Below are positions 9,539 through 19,428 of a stretch of 64,000 nucleotides of DNA, one piece after another; the first letter of the stretch is position 1, and every line of letters begins with the position of its first letter. A program made the translations under genes and the position numbers. The notes below the pieces were generated by a model. That model ran no database searches. It was not told the origin of the DNA and saw only the letters and a program-made list of their open reading frames with translations. Location of the stretch: contig CAJTPD010000007.1 in the NCBI GenBank assembly GCA_910578105.1, positions 109,541 to 173,540 of the forward strand, written 5' to 3'. The stretch comes from an uncultured Odoribacter sp. Its GTDB lineage: Bacteria; Bacteroidota; Bacteroidia; Bacteroidales; Marinifilaceae.

Positions 9539-12500
9539 ATGAAACGTCTGAAAAATCCTGTTCTGTATCAGCGTGTTTTAATCCTGATTATCACAATACA
9601 TATTGCCCTTGTTCTTCGGGGCCAGGAAAGCAATAACCCGTTTTTTTTCACTTTCCTGAGTGTTGAAAACGGATTGTCGCAACAAACCGTAAACGCTATT
9701 TTTCAAGACACCGACGGATACATGTGGTTTGGCACCCGGAACGGACTAAACCGTTATGATGGATATGACTTCAAAGTGTTCCGGAAAAACTATTATGACG
9801 AACATTCTCTCTGCGGCAATGAAATCCTGTGCATCACACAGGATTCGGCCAAAGATATATGGATTGGCACCATTGAAGGCATAAACCGGATTGATTACAA
9901 AACCGGACAAATTTTCCGTTACCTCTCGCCCGGCAACCACAGCATAGAAGCCCTGTTCCGTACTTCAAACGAAGAATTGCTGTTTTTCACCGACAAAGCC
10001 AACTGGATTTACGACCGGGCAGGCGACTCCCTGCGGCAATACCGGTTTGAAAATTTGCCGGAAGACATATATACACGCAGTGCCACCGAAGACTCAAAAA
10101 ACAATCTTTACTTAGGCACTTCCAAAGGACTTTATATCTACGACCACCACCGTCAGTTTGTCCGGCACATCCCCGCAGATTCAAAAAAAACGGAAGCATT
10201 GCCGGACGGCTATGTTTCTTTTTTAACAACCGACCGGGAAGGGAAAATATGGATTGTTTCCTCTTACAACAAAGTGTCCTGCTGGGACCCGGAACGGCAA
10301 GAATTAAAACACATCGACCATCTGGACAATGTACGTCAATTGTTGGATTACAACGATTCCACTCTGCTCGCCGGCACTTTTCACGGACTTGCCCTCCTTC
10401 ATAAACGCACCCTGCAACCCACCTACATTTCCATGAACATCGGAGAAAAAGGCGCATTGAGCCACTTTTCCGTCCTGTCCCTGTATCAGGACAACAAAAA
10501 AAATCTATGGGTAGGCACTTACTCCGGCGGAGTGAACTATCACAGCCCGTACAGCTACAAATTTCACTACATACCCTGCCGTCAATTCACAGGTGCAGTA
10601 GGATTACCCGTCGAAGATTCCCGGGGGAATCTATGGTTTGCCACCGAAGGAAACGGACTGTTGTTTTATAATCCGGCAACCCGGCAACAACAATTATTCC
10701 CCATTTATAACGACAAACGAAAATATTCCCAAAACATTATCAAATCGACACTCCGTGAAGGAGAGCACATTTTATGCACCACACACAACGGGCAAGTCTT
10801 CCGGTTCTCTACCATTCGCAAAACCTTTCAATTACTCTACGATTACCAACGCAACGACATCCAGACACTCTACCGCGACTCCCGGGACCGGCTCTGGATT
10901 CCCACCAATACAAATGCCGGATTAGTAGTTATGGACAACAACCGGCCTGTTCCGTCGCTGAATATCTCTTCCGAATTTCCTCAGTTAAGCCCGATATCAG
11001 TCATCACAGAAATAAACAAAGGCCAGTTTCTGCTGGGAACCTTACAAAACGGACTGGTATTTATCAACGAAACGACAAACGAATGCCGGAATCTGGACGG
11101 AAAAGCCTTCGGATTTTCAAGCAAAGACAAAATACACATCACCGCCATCAGCAAAGACCCGGACGGAAAAATTTGGGTCAGCACCAACGGAGCCGGATTA
11201 TTCTGTTTCAACAACAACCTGGAACTACTTAAAAACTATAACCGGGACAACGGACTGACAAACGAATGTATTTATAACCTGATAAACCGCCGCGAAGAAA
11301 TATGGCTTACAACCTCCCGGGAAATATTCCGCCTGAATAAAAACAACGGACAACTGGATGTGGCCTATTCCAAAAGCGGATTAATCCCGCAGGAATTTAC
11401 TCCCTCTTCCAGCTATTGCAGCTCTGACGGCATTTTTTACCTGCCGGCATCCAATGGGTTTCTGAAATTCACACCCACACAAATCCACGACAATCAAGAA
11501 GTGCCGCAAGTATTGCTCACCACCCTCTCCATCGGCAATCAACAGGAAATCCCGGGCAAAAGCCGGTTATTAAAAAATAAATTGCAATTGCAAAAACAAA
11601 TTGTCCTCTCCCACAACCAAACTAACCTGACAATTCAATATACTGCTCCGAATTACCTTTATCCCGAACAGACTCATTACGCCTACCGCTTGGAAGGGGT
11701 CGACGAAAACTGGAATTATGTGGGAAACCGCAGGGCAGCTATTTACAATAACCTGAAACCGGGAGAATACAAATTCAGCGTCATTGCTTCAAACAACCGA
11801 AGAAACTGGAACAACGAAAGTACACAATTGACGCTCACCGTGCTGCCTCCATTATGGTTTCGCTGGTGGGCCTGGTGTGGTTACGGGCTGATAGTAATTT
11901 TTACAACATACAAAATCGTCAAAATCCGTCACCGGAAACACGAATTGGAAGCCTCCCTCCTCCACAAGCAACTGGAACAAAAAAAACTGGAAGAAATTAA
12001 TCAGGAACGCCTGCGTTTTTTTACCCGGGTCACTCACGAATTCCGCACACCACTGACCTTAATTATAAACCTGTTGGACGACCTGAACCGGAAATTTTTT
12101 CATATAGCAGGTATGAAAGAAATCCTGCGGCCTGCCCGGAAAAACACAGAACGGTTGCTGTCACTGGTAAATAGCCTGATGGACATACAAAAACAAAACT
12201 CCGTACCAGAAGAGCTGAAATATACTACATTCGATTTCATCGTCTTTCTGCGCGAAATGCTATACTCTTTCCAAACGTTAGCAGACCAGAGAAATATTCA
12301 CCTGCAACTGAAATGTCCGCACGACATCCTGGCAGTAAGCTACGACCGGAAAAAATTGGAACAGTTATTTTTCAACCTGCTTTCTAATGCCTGCAAATTT
12401 ACTCCGCCGCAAGGTTCCGTCACCCTGTCGTATGAACTCTTAACCGACAAAGAAACAAATGCGGAGTCTCAATCCGGCGTCACCGGTCAACCGTCCTGGC

Positions 12501-13609
12501 TGCAAGTTCATGTCAGCGACACCGGCACCGGCATCCCAAAAGAACAAATTGACCGGATATTTGACCCCTTCTGTTATTCCGGCAAAGACCTGTACGGCGA
12601 AATTACAGGAAGCGGCATCGGTTTAAGTATCACAAAACTGATTGCAGAACAACATGGCGGTACCATCCACGTGACACCTGTTCATCCGCAAGGTACGGAT
12701 ATGAAAATCCTGCTCCCTTACCATCCCATTCCCTCGTCAGACATTAACACGCTCGATTTAATCAGCGAACAGGAAAACATCGTCTCCGAAGCCGCTACTG
12801 AAATCCCGGTTGCCGGAGATAAACGATACAAAATTCTGGTAGTAGAAGACAACCGGGATATTCTGTCCTACCTCCGGCGGCACCTGTCCCCGTCTTATCA
12901 CATTATCACAGCCGGCAACGGACAGGAAGCCCTGGAAACCATACAGGAAGAACTGCCGGACATGATTGTCAGCGACATCATGATGCCCGGCATGAGTGGT
13001 CTGGAACTTTGCCGGCTCATAAAAAAAGATATCCGCCTGTGTCACATCCTGTTTGTCCTCCTCACCGCCCGCTCTATGAGCATGCAAATTGAAGAAGGCT
13101 TCGAAGCCGGAGCAGACGAATACATCGTCAAACCCTTCCGGATGTCCCTGCTGCAAAGCCGCATCCGCAACCTGTTTGCCAACCGCGAACAATTAAAAGG
13201 CATTTTCAGCAAAAAATTTTCCTTAGAAAACTTAGGCATTGAAGTAACCTCTATAGATGAAACTTTTGTGAAACGCTACATTGAAATCGTCCGGCACAAT
13301 TTCACCAATCCCAATCTGGATGTCAATTTCATTTGTCAGGAAATGGGCATGAGCCGGGCCAATTTCTACAAAAAACTACATACGGTAACCGACCTTTCAC
13401 CCATGGACATGGTCAGGAACATACGCTTGGAAAGCGCAGCTCAACTATTAAGAGAAAGCCAGTTAACCATATCCGAAATTACTACACGGATAGGATTCAA
13501 CAGCAATTCCTATTTCAGCTCCTGCTTTAAAGCATTGTTCGGCGTTTCTCCTAAAACATATCAAACCAACTGCAACAAGGGAAATACACTCCAAAACGGA
13601 AATGAATAA
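9539..13609 (+). CDS. Hybrid two-component system regulator (sensor kinase, receiver and AraC-type DNA-binding domain)
   Basis: A single protein of about 1356 residues that senses a periplasmic ligand and regulates transcription. Order: N-terminal membrane or signal segment (about 10-28); a two-propeller periplasmic sensor with repeats such as 'MWFGTRNGLNRYDGYDF' and 'IWIGTIEGINRID'; a Y_Y_Y domain (about 700-765); a transmembrane helix (about 774-795); histidine kinase with 'FTRVTHEFRTPLT' (His near 834) and ATPase boxes 'NLLSNACKFTP', 'DTGTGIP', 'GSGIGLS'; a receiver with 'VVEDN' and phospho-acceptor Asp in 'VSDIMMP' (about 1148); and an AraC-type helix-turn-helix (about 1246-1346). I chose the ATG at 9539; a GTG two codons earlier is possible. 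It diverges from the SusC/SusD operon, which it probably controls. Confidence 0.95.
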   Translation: MKRLKNPVLYQRVLILIITIHIALVLRGQESNNPFFFTFLSVENGLSQQTVNAIFQDTDGYMWFGTRNGLNRYDGYDFKVFRKNYYDEHSLCGNEILCITQDSAKDIWIGTIEGINRIDYKTGQIFRYLSPGNHSIEALFRTSNEELLFFTDKANWIYDRAGDSLRQYRFENLPEDIYTRSATEDSKNNLYLGTSKGLYIYDHHRQFVRHIPADSKKTEALPDGYVSFLTTDREGKIWIVSSYNKVSCWDPERQELKHIDHLDNVRQLLDYNDSTLLAGTFHGLALLHKRTLQPTYISMNIGEKGALSHFSVLSLYQDNKKNLWVGTYSGGVNYHSPYSYKFHYIPCRQFTGAVGLPVEDSRGNLWFATEGNGLLFYNPATRQQQLFPIYNDKRKYSQNIIKSTLREGEHILCTTHNGQVFRFSTIRKTFQLLYDYQRNDIQTLYRDSRDRLWIPTNTNAGLVVMDNNRPVPSLNISSEFPQLSPISVITEINKGQFLLGTLQNGLVFINETTNECRNLDGKAFGFSSKDKIHITAISKDPDGKIWVSTNGAGLFCFNNNLELLKNYNRDNGLTNECIYNLINRREEIWLTTSREIFRLNKNNGQLDVAYSKSGLIPQEFTPSSSYCSSDGIFYLPASNGFLKFTPTQIHDNQEVPQVLLTTLSIGNQQEIPGKSRLLKNKLQLQKQIVLSHNQTNLTIQYTAPNYLYPEQTHYAYRLEGVDENWNYVGNRRAAIYNNLKPGEYKFSVIASNNRRNWNNESTQLTLTVLPPLWFRWWAWCGYGLIVIFTTYKIVKIRHRKHELEASLLHKQLEQKKLEEINQERLRFFTRVTHEFRTPLTLIINLLDDLNRKFFHIAGMKEILRPARKNTERLLSLVNSLMDIQKQNSVPEELKYTTFDFIVFLREMLYSFQTLADQRNIHLQLKCPHDILAVSYDRKKLEQLFFNLLSNACKFTPPQGSVTLSYELLTDKETNAESQSGVTGQPSWLQVHVSDTGTGIPKEQIDRIFDPFCYSGKDLYGEITGSGIGLSITKLIAEQHGGTIHVTPVHPQGTDMKILLPYHPIPSSDINTLDLISEQENIVSEAATEIPVAGDKRYKILVVEDNRDILSYLRRHLSPSYHIITAGNGQEALETIQEELPDMIVSDIMMPGMSGLELCRLIKKDIRLCHILFVLLTARSMSMQIEEGFEAGADEYIVKPFRMSLLQSRIRNLFANREQLKGIFSKKFSLENLGIEVTSIDETFVKRYIEIVRHNFTNPNLDVNFICQEMGMSRANFYKKLHTVTDLSPMDMVRNIRLESAAQLLRESQLTISEITTRIGFNSNSYFSSCFKALFGVSPKTYQTNCNKGNTLQNGNE

Positions 13610-14237
13610 AGTGATTATTGAAACAACTCTGTCTGCTCTGAAACACAACCACTTTGATGTATTCTTTGCAGCTAACACAGCCGAAGCCCGTGAAATTTTT
13701 TTCCGGGACATTTTTCCGGCACTACCTGTAAAAACTGTTTCCTGGGGCGACTCGGAAACAATGACAGCAACCGGAATTCTGGAAGAACTCCGCCGGAACC
13801 CGGAAATATCCGTAATAAAAACTTTCGGTCCGGAAATGAGCCGTGCCCAAAAACTGTATTGGCGGCGTCAGGCCCTGCATGCCGACTTATTCCTTACAGG
13901 CTGCAATGCTCTCACCCGGAAAGGACAACTCGTGAATCTGGACATGGTTGGAAACCGTACAGGCGGAATAGTTTTCGGTCCGGTACACGTAGTCTTATTT
14001 ATTGGCATCAACAAAATCACTCCGGATTTAGAAACCGCCATGCAACGCATACGGACTATAGCAGCACCGCGAAATGCAATGAAACATAAAGATTTCCGGA
14101 CCCCTTGTCACAAAACGGGAATATGTATGGATTGTAACAGTCCGGACCGGATTTGCAATGTATGGAGCATCACGGAAAAATGCTATCCTGCCGGAAGAAT
14201 CAAAATTATATTGATTAACGAAGAACTGGGATTATAA
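13602..14237 (+). CDS. LUD-domain (LutC/YkgG-like) protein
   Basis: A 211-residue soluble protein of the LUD family (formerly DUF162). Recognisable segments are 'VSWGDSETMTATGILEELR', 'LTGCNALTRKGQLVNLDMVG' with 'NRTGGIVFGP', and the Cys-containing tail with 'CMDCNSPDRICNVWSI'. Family members such as LutC take part in L-lactate oxidation, but the LutA and LutB partners are not in this window, so the substrate is open. The start overlaps the end of the regulator gene by 8 bases, which suggests translational coupling; the link to that regulator is not explained by known function. The four-cysteine tail could bind metal. Confidence 0.85.
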   Translation: MNKVIIETTLSALKHNHFDVFFAANTAEAREIFFRDIFPALPVKTVSWGDSETMTATGILEELRRNPEISVIKTFGPEMSRAQKLYWRRQALHADLFLTGCNALTRKGQLVNLDMVGNRTGGIVFGPVHVVLFIGINKITPDLETAMQRIRTIAAPRNAMKHKDFRTPCHKTGICMDCNSPDRICNVWSITEKCYPAGRIKIILINEELGL

Positions 14238-14279
14238 GAAACCGGTATACTCCGGTACGCTATACACCTGTCCCGGACG

Positions 14280-15620
14280 TTACACCACCCCGCGTTCTTT
14301 CAATTCAAGATAGCCATTGATGGTATTGGCAGTAAGCTTTTCCGGTTCAGTCAACAGAGTATAAATACCGGCCCTTCTCAGTTCCCGGACAATTCTTTTT
14401 TTCTCCAAAATGAAATTACCGGCAACTGCCTTGAAATAAATTCCTTTCAACTGACGGGAAGGCTGGGTAAGAACTTTATTTACTTCAGTATTTTCAAACA
14501 GGATAAGGAAAACCAAATGATTCCGGGCCAATCTCCTCAAAGCCGGTAAATGCCGCCGCATACCTGTCACAGTTTCGAAATTAGTAAACAATACCAACAT
14601 ACTCCGGGTATGCACTTGCCGGGACAAAGTGACACACAGTTGTTCAAAATCAGACTCCAGAAAATTTGTCTGCTGGCAATAAAGAGCCTCGCTGACATGA
14701 CTAAGCTGTAGCCTGCGGTTATCAGCTTTAATAAAAGTACCCGGTTTATGAGCAAACGTCAGTAACCCTACCTTATCTCCCTTTTTCAGAACAACATTCG
14801 ACAATGCCAAAGTTGCATTTATGGCATAATCCAGCATAGTCATCTGATGAAACGGCGACTGCATTGTCCGCCCCTTATCGATTACACAATAGATAGCTTG
14901 CGAATGTTCTTCTGTGTAAGTATTCACCATCAATTGATTGCATTTCGCCGTAGCTTTCCAATTGACAACACGCGGATCATCACCCTGTACATACGGTTTA
15001 ATCTGGTCAAAAGTCGTAGTCACTCCGGCCACCCGGATTTTTTTCACTCCTCTGCCGGAATACCGTCCCGTAAACGCCAGTAATTCATACTTATGCATCG
15101 CCATAAACGACGGATAGACCGCAACAGTCGTTTCTCCCTCATACGAATAACGGCGTTCCGCCAACGACAAAGGCGAAGCAACAAAAACACGGAGTTTACC
15201 GAAAATATATTCCCCCCTTCTCACCGGATGAAGCCAATAAGTCTTTCTGCACCTTTCTCCTGCCTTCAGTACGCCGGATAATTGCAGATTGCGCAACTGG
15301 AATTCCGGAGGAATCTCATCCAAAATACGTACCCGCACCCGGAAAGGATAACGGTTTCTCAGACAAAGGCCTACCGGATTGTCTTCACCGTTCGAAAACT
15401 TATCTCCCATATCCCGGCCGGCTTCCATCCTGTTTCCAAAACCATACAAAAGAACAATATCCGTCATAAAGACAACCGCAAAAAGACAAAGCGACCACAA
15501 TACCCAGACATACAACACCGGAAAAATAAAAGCCAGAATGGCAGCAAATACTTCCGCAACCAAAAGTTTAAAAAAACGCTGGTGCAAATAAAAGCCGGAC
15601 TTAAAAATACGCAGATTCAT
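14280..15620 (-). CDS. DUF58-domain membrane protein, MoxR-associated
   Basis: A 446-residue protein with two closely spaced hydrophobic segments near the N-terminus (about 20-65) and a DUF58 core including 'YVQGDDPRVVNWKATAK' (about 220). The von Willebrand-like segment that follows reads 'AIYCVIDKGRTM', a variant of the usual DxSxS metal site. DUF58 proteins occur beside MoxR ATPases, as here, where the moxR gene ends 44 bases upstream. The pair is thought to act in assembly or maturation of envelope or enzyme complexes; the target is not shown by the sequence. This is the last gene of the operon running from 20409. Confidence 0.9.
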   Translation of the reverse strand: MNLRIFKSGFYLHQRFFKLLVAEVFAAILAFIFPVLYVWVLWSLCLFAVVFMTDIVLLYGFGNRMEAGRDMGDKFSNGEDNPVGLCLRNRYPFRVRVRILDEIPPEFQLRNLQLSGVLKAGERCRKTYWLHPVRRGEYIFGKLRVFVASPLSLAERRYSYEGETTVAVYPSFMAMHKYELLAFTGRYSGRGVKKIRVAGVTTTFDQIKPYVQGDDPRVVNWKATAKCNQLMVNTYTEEHSQAIYCVIDKGRTMQSPFHQMTMLDYAINATLALSNVVLKKGDKVGLLTFAHKPGTFIKADNRRLQLSHVSEALYCQQTNFLESDFEQLCVTLSRQVHTRSMLVLFTNFETVTGMRRHLPALRRLARNHLVFLILFENTEVNKVLTQPSRQLKGIYFKAVAGNFILEKKRIVRELRRAGIYTLLTEPEKLTANTINGYLELKERGVV

Positions 15621-15664
15621 CAGTCTACAATCGTGTTAACGAACTTTGAAATCTCAAAATTGCA

Positions 15665-16636
15665 TCAGCGGGGAATTTCAACTTTAGCCATCAACTGCGC
15701 TATCACCTGGTCCGCCACAAGCCCTTCCAATTCCTTCTCAGCAGAAAGCTGTACCCTATGCCTCAACACCGCCGGAGCCAGATACAAAACATCCTCAGGA
15801 ACAACAAAATCCCTGCCCTGAACCGCAGCATATACCTTTGCTCCGTTCATAACAGCAATCGAAGCACGGGGAGAAGCCCCCAAATACAGCCAGCCGCTAT
15901 TTCTTGTCGTCCTGATAATATCCACTATAAACGACTTTATTTTATCATCCACGCGCACCTCTTTGATTTTCTCCCGGAGTGCCGCCAATTCCGTCACAGA
16001 AAGAACAGGTTTTTCCTCAGTCCATTGTTGTATGATTCCTTCATGATGCAAATTCAACACTGCAATCTCATCCTCTCTTTCCGGATAATCCACCAATATC
16101 TTAAACATAAAACGGTCCAGCTGAGCTTCAGGCAAACGATAAGTACCCTCATGTTCCACCGGATTCTGAGTAGCAACCACAATAAACGGAAATTCCATCT
16201 TATATTCCAGCCCGTCACAGGTAATCTGCCTTTCTTCCATCACCTCAAAAAGAGCAGCCTGCGTCTTGGCCGGCGAACGGTTAATCTCATCCGCCAGCAA
16301 TATATTCGTAAATACAGGTCCCTTTCTGAATTCAAACTTCCCGGCAGAAGGCAAAAACACGGAAGTACCTATCACATCACTGGGCATCAGGTCGGGAGTA
16401 AACTGCAACCGGGAAAACCGGGCATCAATCAACCGGGCCAATACCTTAGCCATCAAAGTCTTTGCCACTCCGGGTACACCTTCCACCAATACATGTCCGT
16501 CCGCCAGCAAAGCCGTAAGCAGCAAATCCACCACCTCTTTTTGTCCCACTATCACTTTGGCCATACGCTCACGCAACAACATTACTTTCTCACTCAACTG
16601 CGAAAAATCAATCCGCGATTCAAAATTCGTTTCCAT
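15665..16636 (-). CDS. MoxR-family AAA+ ATPase
   Basis: A 323-residue AAA+ chaperone-like ATPase. Walker A is 'GVPGVAKTLMAK' (about 55-66), Walker B 'ILLADEINRSP' (about 113-123), with sensor-type 'VVATQNPVEHEGTYRLPEAQ' and the C-terminal lid 'GASPRASIAVMNGAK'. Length matches the MoxR family. It starts 1 base beyond the stop of the preceding DUF4350 gene and lies before a DUF58 gene, the usual MoxR-DUF58 pairing. MoxR ATPases remodel or insert cofactors into client proteins; the client here is unknown. Confidence 0.94.
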   Translation of the reverse strand: METNFESRIDFSQLSEKVMLLRERMAKVIVGQKEVVDLLLTALLADGHVLVEGVPGVAKTLMAKVLARLIDARFSRLQFTPDLMPSDVIGTSVFLPSAGKFEFRKGPVFTNILLADEINRSPAKTQAALFEVMEERQITCDGLEYKMEFPFIVVATQNPVEHEGTYRLPEAQLDRFMFKILVDYPEREDEIAVLNLHHEGIIQQWTEEKPVLSVTELAALREKIKEVRVDDKIKSFIVDIIRTTRNSGWLYLGASPRASIAVMNGAKVYAAVQGRDFVVPEDVLYLAPAVLRHRVQLSAEKELEGLVADQVIAQLMAKVEIPR

Positions 16637-16637
16637 G

Positions 16638-17837
16638 TCATTCTATAATTACAATGTTTTCCATATCCATACATTCCCCCGTCCCGATAAACTCTTCCGT
16701 CTCCTCCATCAATTGTTCCAGTTCGCTTTCAGAAACCTGTCCCCTTTCCCTGAGCTTAATAATCAATCGCACCAACGTTTCTACCCTGTCCTTCGCCACT
16801 CCCGAACGTTCTGCCAGCTGTCCGGCAAACCTGTCATCCAGACAATCAGTAGGCAATAAGTAGCGGGTACGCACCCTGTCAAGAAAAAAATCAATCCTCT
16901 TTACAGCCACCGAAACATGTTCCTTTTTCTTGTAATACAACAAACTGACCGTTGATACAAACTCAAGCATTCTGTTTTTTGGAGGAAGTATCACCGGAAC
17001 AGCTCTCTGCTCTCTCTTTATACGGAAAAGGACATACAGCAATGCACCTGCCAAAACCAGATACAATGCCAGCTTCAATGCCGGATATTTCAAAATCACA
17101 CGCAAAGGTGTCGGCATCGGAGGCTTTGTCCGGTAAGCATCCCAAATGATTATCTCCGTATTTACCGGTAAAGCCGAAAGTGCCTTATAATAATAATCCC
17201 CCCTTACACTATCCAACACAGCGTGATTTGTAAACAGGACAGGTTTTACATTCAGCAGCAACTGTCCTTTTTCATAAGGAACCCGGATAAAATGGGGCAC
17301 AGTATCGCCCTCATTTTCCCCCAGAATTTCTCCGGCAAAATTTTCCGGCAATTTAAAATAAGGAGCATAATTTCCGTCCTCCGGATATATTTTATGTTCC
17401 ATCCCGCCATACGACAACCTGAATTTTCCGGCCTCCTTCAAATATTCCAATTCTATATCAAAAGTTTTCAGCAATGTATCTTGCAGGCTGCTTGCAGCAA
17501 TAAAAGCCCAGTTCCCCTGTCCAACCCAGTCCAATAACCGCCCCAGCTCCACCCGGTCCGTCTTAAAGCCGGAAGACACCGAAATATAACCGGCATTCCG
17601 CTTATCTTTCACTTTCTGCAGCTCATCATACAAAGAAAAATCCGCGGAAATTATCTTTGCTTCCGGAAATAAATGCGGCAAACTCCGGTAAAGAATATAA
17701 GTCCCGTACGGAATTTTATCTTCCCGCGAATAAGTCCTGCTCCAATCCACTTCCTTCGGCCTCTCAGCTTCGTACCAGGCATACGCAAATGTCAGCAACA
17801 CCAAAAAGAAAATTCCGATAAACTGCTTATACTTCAT
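16638..17837 (-). CDS. DUF4350-type membrane protein of MoxR cluster
   Basis: A 399-residue protein with an N-terminal transmembrane segment (about 7-22), a long extracytoplasmic domain and a second transmembrane segment (about 252-268, 'LALYLVLAGALLYVLFRI'), followed by a cytoplasmic tail of about 130 residues with helical character. Motifs such as 'REDKIPYGTYILYRSLPHLFP' fit the DUF4350 family found between DUF4129 and MoxR genes in Bacteroidota. Its start overlaps the stop of the gene before it by four bases (ATGA). Biochemical role unknown. Confidence 0.8.
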   Translation of the reverse strand: MKYKQFIGIFFLVLLTFAYAWYEAERPKEVDWSRTYSREDKIPYGTYILYRSLPHLFPEAKIISADFSLYDELQKVKDKRNAGYISVSSGFKTDRVELGRLLDWVGQGNWAFIAASSLQDTLLKTFDIELEYLKEAGKFRLSYGGMEHKIYPEDGNYAPYFKLPENFAGEILGENEGDTVPHFIRVPYEKGQLLLNVKPVLFTNHAVLDSVRGDYYYKALSALPVNTEIIIWDAYRTKPPMPTPLRVILKYPALKLALYLVLAGALLYVLFRIKREQRAVPVILPPKNRMLEFVSTVSLLYYKKKEHVSVAVKRIDFFLDRVRTRYLLPTDCLDDRFAGQLAERSGVAKDRVETLVRLIIKLRERGQVSESELEQLMEETEEFIGTGECMDMENIVIIE

Positions 17838-18550
17838 CCTGCCAGTGTTTGTTGAAAATCATTAAACTTCTTGCGGATAGACTCATACAATATCTCATCC
17901 ACCCGAAAATCCCCGTAACACACACAATCAAATATCCGGACCAATTCCCCAAAACGTTCCCGTAATGGTTGCCGGGATATTTCCCGCAAATAAACTGCAT
18001 TGGACCGGTGCAAATCCCGGCAAATCAATCCCTGTTGCTCCAGTAATCCAAGAACGTACCAAAAATGAATCCGGACAGCCAGTTTATAATCCCGTTCATC
18101 CAATGCCTGCTCCAACAAAACAGGATACGAAATTTCATCTACCTGCTCCATCTCCGATCCGATATACCGGTCAAAATCAGGCTGCTTTCCTCTGGCAGAA
18201 TGACGGTATTTGCTATGCACCAAATAATAAACCAAGAAAAACAGGATAACCAAAGCACTTATCTCGACCAAAATATAAAGCCATCTGCCATTCCGGGGCC
18301 AGGAACGCAACCAGGGAAGATGTTTTTCCAACCACTTCCTCCAACTATCCGGCCATCCGGCATCAAATGTTCTGTAAGTGTAATCAAACGCCGGGTCCTG
18401 TCTGAAGCGCGACAAAAACTCTTCATCAGGCTGCCGCAACTGAAAATCTTCCGGTCTCTCCGCAACAAAATTTTCACCTTGCGGAAATACGGCAAAAGCA
18501 ACCTGCATACAAAGCAGAAAAACAATAACCCCTATATATTTACACCCCAT
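17834..18550 (-). CDS. DUF4129-type membrane protein of MoxR cluster
   Basis: About 238 residues. The ATG at 18550 (MGCKYIGVIVFLLCMQVAFA) was chosen because it begins a clear signal peptide, and it overlaps the preceding gene by 11 bases; a longer open frame upstream lacks that. After an extracytoplasmic segment containing 'FDYTYRTFDAGWPDSWRKWL' there is a transmembrane helix near 115-135 and a C-terminal DUF4129-like region with 'ERDYKLAVRIHFWYVLGLL', seen in this family in transglutaminase and MoxR operons. No catalytic motif is visible. It probably forms a membrane complex with the neighbouring DUF4350 and DUF58 proteins; that is inference. Confidence 0.78.
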   Translation of the reverse strand: MGCKYIGVIVFLLCMQVAFAVFPQGENFVAERPEDFQLRQPDEEFLSRFRQDPAFDYTYRTFDAGWPDSWRKWLEKHLPWLRSWPRNGRWLYILVEISALVILFFLVYYLVHSKYRHSARGKQPDFDRYIGSEMEQVDEISYPVLLEQALDERDYKLAVRIHFWYVLGLLEQQGLICRDLHRSNAVYLREISRQPLRERFGELVRIFDCVCYGDFRVDEILYESIRKKFNDFQQTLAG

Positions 18551-19412
18551 CTTCACCGCCCTCTGTCCGTTCTTCTGTACCAATCTGTCCGATTTTATCC
18601 AGCAAAGTCCGGTGCTCCTTCCTTTCCAGTCTGCTAAAAAAACGGACGCCAATCCCAACTATAAAAACAATATTCATCAGATAGCGTCCGATAGTCCCGA
18701 CAGAATTAACCAGCGTCAATTCAAACAACCCCGGTTGATTCCCTGTCAAATAGGCCTCCAAAAAAATACCCAGATAAGGCAAATTAAAAACATAACCTAA
18801 CATAGACACTATCAGGGAACACAATAATATATATCCGAATGTATTCCACCATTGCCCCCGGCACAAATCCGCAGAACTTGCAAAAGCAGAAAACAATTTC
18901 CTGTCACGAATAATCAGAAAACAAGAAGAAAATATAAAAATTACGGAAATATAAATACCCGGCAAAATAAAAATAACACATCCCATCACTACATAAAACA
19001 AATAAACAATGCCAAGCACAAAAAAAAGGCCGGAGTTACGCCCCATCACCTTCAATAATTCCAGAAATGAAATTTTTATCTCTTCCTGCTGCAAATATTT
19101 GTCCGTATATAAACGCAAATAAGACAACACAAACAATTGCAACCAGGCAAATACAAAAATAGCCAGCAAATAATTAACCAACATGGTTGTCCACCCCGAA
19201 CCTCCGTCTGCAAACGCATTTCTGGCCGCACCCCCTAAAATATCTCTCAATAAAAAACCCTGAAGAAATAATTCCACAAAAATCAAAGGCAACACAATTG
19301 CCGAAAATGCTTTTATTAACGATTTAAACTCTTGTTTAATAAACTGAAAAGTAACGGTCAATTCGTCACTAAAAGTCCTTTTCTCTAATAAATTAATTCT
19401 TTTTGTCTGCAT
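18540..19412 (-). CDS. Multi-pass membrane protein of MoxR/SpoIIM cluster
   Basis: About 290 residues with roughly six hydrophobic helices, for example 'VLPLIFVELFLQGFLL', 'LFVLGIVYLFYVVMGCVIFILP'-like and 'YLMNIVFIVGIGVRFF'. The ATG at 19412 (MQTKRINLLEK) was preferred to a GTG four codons earlier. A cytoplasmic basic start is followed by membrane helices from about residue 37. It resembles the polytopic proteins encoded between SpoIIM-like and DUF4129 genes in Bacteroidota MoxR clusters, but has no motif I can tie to a reaction. It lies 16 bases downstream of the SpoIIM-like gene and overlaps the next by 11. Confidence 0.72.
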   Translation of the reverse strand: MQTKRINLLEKRTFSDELTVTFQFIKQEFKSLIKAFSAIVLPLIFVELFLQGFLLRDILGGAARNAFADGGSGWTTMLVNYLLAIFVFAWLQLFVLSYLRLYTDKYLQQEEIKISFLELLKVMGRNSGLFFVLGIVYLFYVVMGCVIFILPGIYISVIFIFSSCFLIIRDRKLFSAFASSADLCRGQWWNTFGYILLCSLIVSMLGYVFNLPYLGIFLEAYLTGNQPGLFELTLVNSVGTIGRYLMNIVFIVGIGVRFFSRLERKEHRTLLDKIGQIGTEERTEGGEDGV

Positions 19413-19428
19413 ATTGTAAGTCACTAAA

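Noticed and set aside
15758..16648. Plus-strand open frame of 296 codons opposite the moxR gene
   Set aside because: The moxR motifs on the other strand are intact; the antisense protein has low-complexity composition and no family features.
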